Translations under genes and position numbers: made by a program | NCBI GenBank assembly: GCA_012862575.1 | Contig: BLSF01000098.1 | Span: 45,201 to 109,200 of the forward strand | Reading direction: 5' to 3' | Length of the DNA stretch: 64,000 nt | Source of the DNA: Parietichytrium sp. I65-24A | Taxonomy: Eukaryota; Sar; Bigyra; Thraustochytrida; Thraustochytriidae | The notes under the pieces: generated by a model | Told to the model about the DNA's origin: nothing | Seen by the model: only the letters and a program-made list of their open reading frames with translations | Database searches by the model: none | In this document: piece after piece, positions 58,213 through 64,000 of the stretch | Layout: the number at the start of each line of letters is the position of its first letter | How positions within the stretch are numbered: position 1 is the stretch's first letter

Positions 58213-59571
58213 TTACGGGCTCTCTTCGATAAACTCGGCAGTGAGCTGGGTGATGTATTCCCTCAAACGCATATTCCCATTAACTACGCCCATGCTGCAC
58301 CGGATGAGCTTGAGCATTCCTCGCTCTCCACTTGCCGATGCAATGCGGTGAGCTTCATCAAAATAGTAGCTCGCGTCCTCGTAGTTGCCATGTTTGTTGG
58401 CCATTTGGCCAAGCTGCAAACAGGCCAATGCCTCTCCTTCGGTATTTTGAAGATCGCGCACCAAGTGCAGATGCTTGTCCATGCAGGCTCGTGCTGTTTC
58501 CCAGTCTCCAAGCTCTGCGCTGGTAAGCGCGAGATTGCCCACCGCGAGACTTTGCCCATGCGAGCTGTGGAGATCGATAGAGAGTTTCAATGCTCGCTGA
58601 TGATACTCCAGAGCTTGTTCGTGTTCACCGCGCCTTGAGTGACACAACCCTGTGTTGCAGAGCGATACAAAGCGCCCCGCATCGTCGGCACTTTCGAGAT
58701 GCTTCAAGTTATAAGCGATGGCAGTATTCAGCTCCTCTTTTCCATAAGAGGGTGAGCTTTCGGGTTGTGGCGCGGTGTTTCCCTTTGGAGAGGTGATTCC
58801 GTCTTTGGAAAACAATTGTTCTCCGGTGGGGTTGGAATCCACCAGACCCACAGCGCGAAAAGCCGCTTCGCTGCCCCCAACAGCAAGGTTGAAATAATTT
58901 ACAGCACAGCAATTGTAAGCTACGTTTGCGCCCTCTAGATCCCCCATCGCCACGCAAAGCTGCAAATAATTTTCGTAGCAGTCGATGGCCTTGTCCCACT
59001 TTTCCAGATTGTCAAAAAGGACTCCTCGGCAATACAATGCTTGCGCCTCCTGAGCCTGCTTGCCAGCCCTTCGACAGGTCTTGATGAGAATGTCGAGATC
59101 CTTTAACTTCTTCAGTATCCCGTTGTTATTCTGCGTTCGGTTTCGCTTCGCTCCTGCGCCCTTACGGCTCCTCGCCACATCCGTAGCTTGGCCCTGTTCT
59201 CCGGAGGACTCCTGCCTGGTACTCTGAGATCCGAATACGTCTAATATTCTGTCGTTGTGGTTGCTCATTGTCAATCTCGGCGGGGCGTTCACTCCGGGAG
59301 GGTGTCCCACGCGCTGCGGCATGTCAATCTGCGGCGCCACATCCCCGGCTTTGGCGAATCCATCCGCGGACTGCATGAATAGACTCCCTGCGTCCATGAC
59401 TCCGTGGGCTTCCGAGGCGCCGACAGGCGAGGCGAACCTATCAGCGGGCAGGAACGTTCCTCTCGAGTACTGCGTCTCCATGCTGGTTCGCGTCTGGCGG
59501 TGGAAATCGGACCCGTCCGTTTCTTTGTACCGCTGCCACGCAGCGTCGATGGCATACTTCTCCTCCTCCAT
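58213..59571 (-). CDS. TPR-repeat protein (TTC24/TTC29-like layout)
   Basis: A 452-residue protein starting MEEEKYAIDAAWQRYKE. Residues 1-150 are polar and probably disordered. From 152 there are six to seven TPR units: AQEAQALYCRGVLFDNLEKW, DLEGANVAYNCCAVNYFNLA, an interruption at 235-280, FVSLCNTGLCHSRRGEHEQA, GQSLAVGNLALTSAELGDWE, GEALACLQLGQMANKHGNYE and the terminal RGMLKLIRCSMGVVNGNMRL. The sequence within units (N-L-A, A-L-E-Y-H-x-R-A-L) resembles LGN/GPSM-like and TTC24/TTC29-type TPRs, some of which are axonemal. Partner binding is the only safe role. Given a SPATA17 gene nearby, a flagellar role is possible but speculative. Confidence 0.75.
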   Translation of the reverse strand: MEEEKYAIDAAWQRYKETDGSDFHRQTRTSMETQYSRGTFLPADRFASPVGASEAHGVMDAGSLFMQSADGFAKAGDVAPQIDMPQRVGHPPGVNAPPRLTMSNHNDRILDVFGSQSTRQESSGEQGQATDVARSRKGAGAKRNRTQNNNGILKKLKDLDILIKTCRRAGKQAQEAQALYCRGVLFDNLEKWDKAIDCYENYLQLCVAMGDLEGANVAYNCCAVNYFNLAVGGSEAAFRAVGLVDSNPTGEQLFSKDGITSPKGNTAPQPESSPSYGKEELNTAIAYNLKHLESADDAGRFVSLCNTGLCHSRRGEHEQALEYHQRALKLSIDLHSSHGQSLAVGNLALTSAELGDWETARACMDKHLHLVRDLQNTEGEALACLQLGQMANKHGNYEDASYYFDEAHRIASASGERGMLKLIRCSMGVVNGNMRLREYITQLTAEFIEESP

Positions 59572-60000
59572 CTCCCTCCCGCGCTGCGCTCTCTTTCAAC
59601 TGCAACGGGACGAGGCAATCACAAGTCCAGCTTTGATTGCAGCTTGTCTTTCTCCACACTGCCTCCAAGCGCGCGATGCTCTTCGCTCTTTGCTCTTTGC
59701 TCTTCGCTCGTAACCTCTTGCTTCGCAGTCTCCCATGTCCATGCCCATGTCCATGTCCATGTCCCAAAGTAAAACTAAAATTCAACTGTTCTTTACCAAC
59801 AGACTAATTTCAACTAACCGTGCGAACATCAAAAGCAAACAGAAACTAAACTAACAGCAAGTCAACAAGTTGATAAAAGCCTTCGCGACTGCTATCGTTC
59901 ACTCTTTCTTCCCTTTGCTTTTGTTCATTGGCGATCTAAAGCACACGCTTTGCACTGTGGCACTTCTCTTGCTCTCAGTCAATCAACCAAGCTCTGCAAA
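59572..60000. other. Intergenic, 429 bp
   Basis: Contains gctctttgctcttcgctc repeats (59682-59707) and a catgtccatgcccatgtcc run (59738-59764). It is the TPR gene's promoter side. No gene. Confidence 0.5.
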
Positions 60001-60155
60001 ATTAGAATGTTGCCAATGTTGCCGTTACAAAGTGCACTCGGAGTCTCGTAATCTTTCTGCAGTGATCGAAACTACTAATGGATCTCTATCTGTTTTGTGA
60101 AGTCTATCCTCCAAGTAGTAATAAATTATGAGGTTTTTATGGTAGGAAGGTTATT
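60001..60155. repeat. 155-bp repeat, left copy of the duplicated KH-PIN locus
   Basis: Starting attagaatgttgcc, it matches 63846-64000 almost base for base (for example gtgcactcggagtc against gtgcactcgccggagtc, and cctccaag against ccttcaag). The distance is 3,845 bp and the right copy runs off the window. Confidence 0.9.
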
Positions 60156-60177
60156 AATAGTTCTACGGCGTTGGTGC

Positions 60178-60484
60178 ATCACAAAGCAGGTAAGAGTTGG
60201 GTAATGCCCGATAAGGAACTTCGCTATTATGATTGACGCTAAGTGAAGGATAGCCAAGCGTTCGGGCTGGTCTTACCTATCAATTAATATGCTCCTAATC
60301 GACAACACTGTAGCGCTACATAGACATACCCGATAGAACACGAAGAAAACTCTCGAGCAGTGGCTACCGGTAAACATACAGTATGTGTTATACATATCCA
60401 TAAGTACTACTACACGGACATACCTCACCACACTCACGCGCTCCTAAGGCGATCAGTAAGGGTCCTAGTGGTGCTTCGTGTGCG
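60178..60484. repeat. Locus repeat, copy A (truncated at N)
   Basis: Runs catcacaaagcagg..gcccgataag..tagcgctaca..gtggctaccggtaaac..gtgcttcgtgtgcg. The same order recurs in copies B (60486 on) and C (61484 on). No coding potential is shared. It could be promoter DNA or a non-coding RNA of the duplicated locus. Confidence 0.85.
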
Positions 60485-60485
60485 N
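60485..60485. other. Scaffold join (single N)
   Basis: Lies between two copies of the same locus repeat; sequence after it restarts at the gcccgataa word. Confidence 0.8.
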
Positions 60486-61069
60486 GCCCGATAAAAAACT
60501 TCGCTATTAAGATTGACGCTAAGTGAAGGATAGCCAAGCGTTCGGGCTGGTCTTACCTATCAATTAATATGCTCCTAATCGACAACACTGTAGCGCTACA
60601 TAGACACTCCCGATAGAACACGAAGAAAACGAGCAGTGGCTACCGGTAAACATACAGTATGTGTTATACATATCCATAAGTACTACTACACGGACATACC
60701 TCACCACACTCACGCGCTCCTAAGGCGATCAGTAAGGGTCCTAGTGGTACTTCGTGTGCGTTGGTCGGTACACGAGACTGAGTGCACATGTGCCGGTAAA
60801 CAGGAATAGGGATTACTGTACGAGTCGTTCGCGGTCTCCGTGTGGAGCTTCCATGACTTGATTGACTTGTCGAAGATGTCGAGGATGTCGAAGTTGTCGC
60901 AGTATGTCGAAGTGCTAGCTTGGGATTTGTAAGGTGAAAAGTATGCTGTTTAACAGACACTAGTCATCAATTTGACATGTTTCATTCCAATCTCAAGTCT
61001 CAGGTTGTATATCTTTCTCGCGTCTTGCGTTGCGATCATTTGCGATCTTTGCCACAGTGACACCGCATC

Positions 61070-61126
61070 GGCACCCCACTATGGCAGGAGTTGCAGCTGC
61101 TAACTGTCGTTCGCCTCCGCTGGAAC
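61070..61126. repeat. 57-bp dispersed repeat, copy 2
   Basis: Partner of 42770-42826, here within the insertion that distinguishes copy B from copy C. Confidence 0.85.
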
Positions 61127-61412
61127 GCCACATCCGTGGATTCAAGACTGAGTTGGCGAATAACACCAGATAACATAGTGATTGAGCTGCTCGAGAGTAA
61201 GAAAGCACCACTAGATGAATATGGTGAGTACGATGGGGGCTGGGTTGCTTTCTTGGCATGGATCATCATGGATCGCAGACATTGGCAATGCAGACTCGCA
61301 ACGCCTCGCAACTCTCACAACCCTCGCAGCCGCAATTCGTTGAACAGACACAGGCATTGGTGCGGAGAGGTGCTCGGAGGTTGGGACAGGGCCAAGTACA
61401 GCGCACAACGAA

Positions 61413-61482
61413 ATGGGCGACGACAATTTAAGTAGGCGCGCGCGGGGCTCGTTCAGCGGCCGGGGCTCGTTCAACGAATACC
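61413..61482 (+). pseudogene. 5' fragment of a second KH-PIN gene, cut at the N
   Basis: ATG at 61413 followed by MGDDNLSRRARGSFSGRG and SFNEY, the counterpart of MGDDYSSWRARGSFSGRG and PPKEY at 62043. Several codons differ, so it is a diverged allele or paralogue and not a plain assembly copy. The rest is missing because the contig ends. Confidence 0.75.
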
Positions 61483-61483
61483 N
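61483..61483. other. Scaffold join (single N)
   Basis: Sequence resumes at the catcacaaagcagg word that starts copies A and C, so it again lies inside a repeated unit. Confidence 0.8.
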
Positions 61484-62042
61484 CATCACAAAGCAGGTAA
61501 GAGTTGGATAATGACCGATAAAGAACTTCGCTATTAAGATTGACGCTAAGCGAAGGATAGCCAAGCGTTCGGGCTGGTCTTACCTATCAATCAATACGCT
61601 CCTAATCGACAACACTATAGCGCTACGTAGACATACCTGAGAACACGAAGAAAACTCTCGAGCAGTGGCTACCGGTAAACATACAGTAAGAACTTATGTG
61701 TTATACATATTCATAAGTACTACTACACGGACATCCTACATACCTCACCACATTCACGCGCTCCTAAAGCGATCATGAAGGGTCCTAGTGGTGCTTCGTG
61801 TGATACACTAGTGCACATGTGCCGGTAAACACGAATAGGGATTACTTTACGAGTCGTTCGCGGTCCGTGTGACATGATGGATCGCAGACATTGGCAATGC
61901 AGACTCGCAACGCCTCGCAACTCTCATAACCCTCGCAGCCGCAATTCGTTGAACAGACACAGGCATTGGCGCGGAGAGGTGCTCGGAGGTTGGGACAGGG
62001 CAAAGCACAACGCACAACGCACAACGCACAACGCACAACGAA
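61484..62042. repeat. Locus repeat, copy C, intact upstream region of the KH-PIN gene
   Basis: Copy C leads without break into the intact gene at 62043. Just before the ATG are four copies of gcacaac (62004-62039), where copy B has one or two, so the 5' leader length differs. Confidence 0.8.
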
Positions 62043-63404
62043 ATGGGCGACGACTATTCAAGTTGGCGTGCGAGGGGCTCGTTCAGCGGCCGGGGCCCGC
62101 CCAAGGAATACTCCCGGCCTAGCAGGGGCTCACCCTTCAGAGCGCTCCTCGCTAGTTGTCCAATCGAAAAACCCCTCATCGGCTTGTTCATTGGACGAGG
62201 TGGAGAAAATTTGAAAGATCGGTTCCACTCAAGTTTCAGGGTGAGAGTTGAAGATGGCGAGGTGAAAGTGTATGGGCCGGCGGACATGCGCTCGGAAGCA
62301 ATCGAGCAACTGGACAAGGCCATGGCCATGACAACGCAGAAGAGAGAAGCAACTCAGAAGAGAGGAGAGGAAGCGAACGATGTCAAAAAGGTGGTGGTGG
62401 ACGCTCTAAATTACATGGCCAACCTTTATCCGACGGATAAATACCTGAAAATTGAGGTAGAAGAGTTCTTCTCGCAAGGTAGGGCTGCTATTCGAGAGCT
62501 AAAAAGCTGTTTTGATGCCCAAGGAATTGAAGCATGGTGGGTATTCGACAATGGGCAGCACTCAGACGAGAGTAATGAGTCCTGGGCTTCGCGCCGTATC
62601 GAAGAGGTCGAGAGGGAGGTAAGAAATCTCCCTACAGGCTGCTCGAATATGTTTTGCGAAGCTTTGGATGATCTCAAGTGCAACGTGTACTTGCCTCCTG
62701 GCATTGATGGCGATGACGCTGTTGCTGCTCTTGCAAAAAAATTTGATGCGTATATCTTGAGTCGCGACAAGGACATGCTCCGATACGGGTTGCCGGAGGA
62801 TAGGATCTTGCATCACTTTGAGGTTGAGGACAAGAAGGTGCGCTTCTTCAAAAGATTAAAGCGAGACTATGCTCTGGAGCCGAGGGACCTCGGAAATATC
62901 GACGTACCGGAAGACCTAAGTTTGTGGAGCTATGATACTCTTGCAAGTTCGGTTTACCTTCCAAAATCGGGACGCTTGCGCATGGGAAACGCAGACGGTT
63001 TCACCAAACGATATGGCAATGTCTTCGAGCTTGCGCGTCCTCTCCGGGCGGCCTTGTATTTTCATCTCAATTTAGGTGCCATTAGCGAGGAATTACCTGT
63101 TTGGCGAGATTATGAAGCCATCATTGATCAGACTCTTGTACATCCGGACGAGACTTTTACGTATCTCTTGGACGATGTCCGCCTAGCGTACGAATGGCTC
63201 ATTGAAATGTGTGGGCCCGAGGACGTGCAAGCGGAGAGAAAGCACCCTTGCGCGTCAGTAGTCTCAGAGATATGTGCAGCTGCAAATCCTCACTTGCGCA
63301 AGATAGACCTCTACCGCGTGGCTTGTCAAGACCCGTTGTATGGAGGTGAAACCATGGAAGAGTTTTGTTCAAACCGCCTGTGGGATGAGACCTCAGTAGA
63401 GTGA
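62043..63404 (+). CDS. KH-domain plus PIN/XPG-like nuclease-fold protein
   Basis: A 453-residue protein. Residues 1-35 are Arg/Gly/Ser-rich (RGSFSGRG), an RGG-like RNA-binding leader. Residues 40-100 form a KH domain with LIGLFIGRGGENLKDRF (GRGG loop 51-54). A helical linker follows (100-150). Residues 155-330 look like a PIN/XPG-I fold: an acidic AWWVFDNGQHSDES, then CNVYLPPGIDGDDAVAALAK and the next KFDAYILSRDKDMLRYG. The GDDAVAALA and S-x-D-x-D-M/L pair are the metal-binding signature of FEN1/XPG-like and Asteroid-like proteins. That combination suggests an RNA-guided or structure-specific nuclease, though activity is not shown. The C-terminal 120 residues are unfamiliar. The gene sits in a duplicated locus, and a 5' fragment of a sister copy lies at 61413. 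Confidence 0.7.
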   Translation: MGDDYSSWRARGSFSGRGPPKEYSRPSRGSPFRALLASCPIEKPLIGLFIGRGGENLKDRFHSSFRVRVEDGEVKVYGPADMRSEAIEQLDKAMAMTTQKREATQKRGEEANDVKKVVVDALNYMANLYPTDKYLKIEVEEFFSQGRAAIRELKSCFDAQGIEAWWVFDNGQHSDESNESWASRRIEEVEREVRNLPTGCSNMFCEALDDLKCNVYLPPGIDGDDAVAALAKKFDAYILSRDKDMLRYGLPEDRILHHFEVEDKKVRFFKRLKRDYALEPRDLGNIDVPEDLSLWSYDTLASSVYLPKSGRLRMGNADGFTKRYGNVFELARPLRAALYFHLNLGAISEELPVWRDYEAIIDQTLVHPDETFTYLLDDVRLAYEWLIEMCGPEDVQAERKHPCASVVSEICAAANPHLRKIDLYRVACQDPLYGGETMEEFCSNRLWDETSVE

Positions 63405-63845
63405 GCGTTTACGCTGTCTCCACCCGCCTCCCGCCATGAACCTGCACTTTTTCTTTGTAATGATTCTCATTTCAAGGCCCGGACTACACGTATTTCACTT
63501 TTCGTTTATTTTTTTCCAGATTTCAGAAAGGACTGGCTTGGGGGTCGTGCTGCGCATTCCGTTGACAGACGAATTTGGCTCCGTGTGAAACCCTTCTAGA
63601 TTTTGAAGGTGTGGTGCTTTGAGACGCCTGCATAGACACGGATAAGTGGCCGGTGACGACGACGATCTCGGGTGGGGTCACTACTGGTTCCGGTTCTGCT
63701 ACTGGTTATGGTTCCGGTTGCGGTTCTCGCCGTTCCGGCTCCGATTCTTCTGGTTCGGCTACGCGTTCCGGTTCTGGTGGGTGTGTGTTTTCTTAATGGT
63801 GCCTTAGGTCGCGCGTGCGCTCTTCTGACCCGTGGGTTCTAGTAA
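63405..63845. other. Intergenic with GGTTCCG repeat
   Basis: Degenerate ggttccggttctg units fill 63680-63780. No gene seen. Confidence 0.55.
63680..63782. repeat. Degenerate (GGTTCC/GGTTCT)n array
   Basis: About twelve units of ggttcyg with tact or cgcc interruptions. Confidence 0.75.
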
Positions 63846-64000
63846 ATTAGAATGTTGCCAATGTTGCCATTACAAAGTGCACTCGCCGGAGTCTCGTAAT
63901 CTTTCTGTAGTGATCGAAACTACTAATGGATCCCTTTCTGTTTTGTGAAGTCTATCCTTCAAGTAATAATAAACTTTAAGGTTTTTATGGTAGGAAGGTT
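63846..64000. repeat. 155-bp repeat, right copy, runs off the window
   Basis: Near-identical to 60001-60155; it implies that another locus unit starts at the right edge. Confidence 0.9.

Larger units (their letters stand above)
60486..61482. repeat. Locus repeat, copy B, with a ~420-bp insertion
   Basis: Matches copy C up to cggtc-cgtgtg (about 60845) and again from atggatcgcagacattgg (about 61267). In between, copy B has about 420 bp absent from copy C, including the 57-bp dispersed repeat at 61070. It ends in the broken 5' part of a second KH-PIN gene at the N. Confidence 0.8.

Noticed and set aside
58042-58638. Plus-strand frame of 198 codons at 58042, whose first 57 residues look helical and protein-like
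   Set aside because: From 58213 it is antisense to the clear TPR gene, and the amino acids there are the complement of TPR codons. Only about 170 bp lie outside, which is too little to support a gene.
1-64000. CRISPR arrays, prokaryotic operons or ribosome-binding sites
   Set aside because: No regularly spaced direct repeats with unique spacers; gene structure and tRNAs are eukaryotic.

Overview
The window is nuclear DNA of a single-celled eukaryote. It has long single-exon genes on both strands, each with its own promoter space, eukaryotic tRNA genes (two with introns), many microsatellites, a transposon, and no operons or ribosome-binding sites. Only one spliceosomal intron is visible (tRNA isopentenyltransferase, 87 bp, GT..AG), so the genome is intron-poor. 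A SPATA17-like IQ protein suggests a flagellated stage. The secreted sulfatase carries a Thr/Pro/Ser linker with repeated SPT-type units, a style common in stramenopiles, and the window also encodes a GH67/GH20-like carbohydrate enzyme. My best guess is a stramenopile, perhaps a thraustochytrid (Labyrinthulomycetes). This is inference; no marker gene is present. A red alga such as Porphyridium would also fit the low intron number but lacks flagella.

Layout. 1-8.5 kb: a WD40 gene cut by the left edge, a Bfa1/Byr4-like acidic protein, a WW-domain fusion of the elongation factor NELF-C/D, and an APC15-like subunit with a microsatellite-encoded acidic tail. 8.9-14.6 kb: a piggyBac-like element whose product seems to join a transposase-like region, a YqaJ/PD-(D/E)XK nuclease and a cysteine-rich finger. 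It lies next to an internally deleted copy across a one-N scaffold join. 14.5-17.2 kb: a minisatellite that runs into the 5' end of a methyltransferase gene, then an ABHD1/3-type hydrolase. 18.3-18.5 kb: two intron-containing tRNA genes, probably one transcript. 19.3-22.2 kb: the glycoside-hydrolase-like gene. 24.0-24.7 kb: a tRNA-Phe(GAA) cluster. 24.7-30.2 kb: a gene-free stretch.

30.2-59.6 kb: mostly conserved single-copy genes. These are a membrane kelch protein, a NUDT6-like Nudix hydrolase, the secreted sulfatase, an IQ/WW protein, tRNA isopentenyltransferase, SPATA17, TTC4/Cns1, a pepsin-like protease, a DENND4-like Rab exchange factor, an unknown coiled-coil protein and a TPR protein. 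60-64 kb: a duplicated locus around a KH-domain plus PIN/XPG-like protein, with repeated upstream DNA, a broken 5' copy of the gene, and a flanking repeat that returns 3,845 bp later at the window edge.

The genes do not form one pathway. Loose themes are transcription and cell-cycle control (NELF-C/D, APC15, Bfa1-like), polysaccharide processing (sulfatase, glycosidase), and RNA biology (tRNAs, isopentenyltransferase, KH-PIN). Product names come from reading translated sequence against remembered family features; no database search was run.
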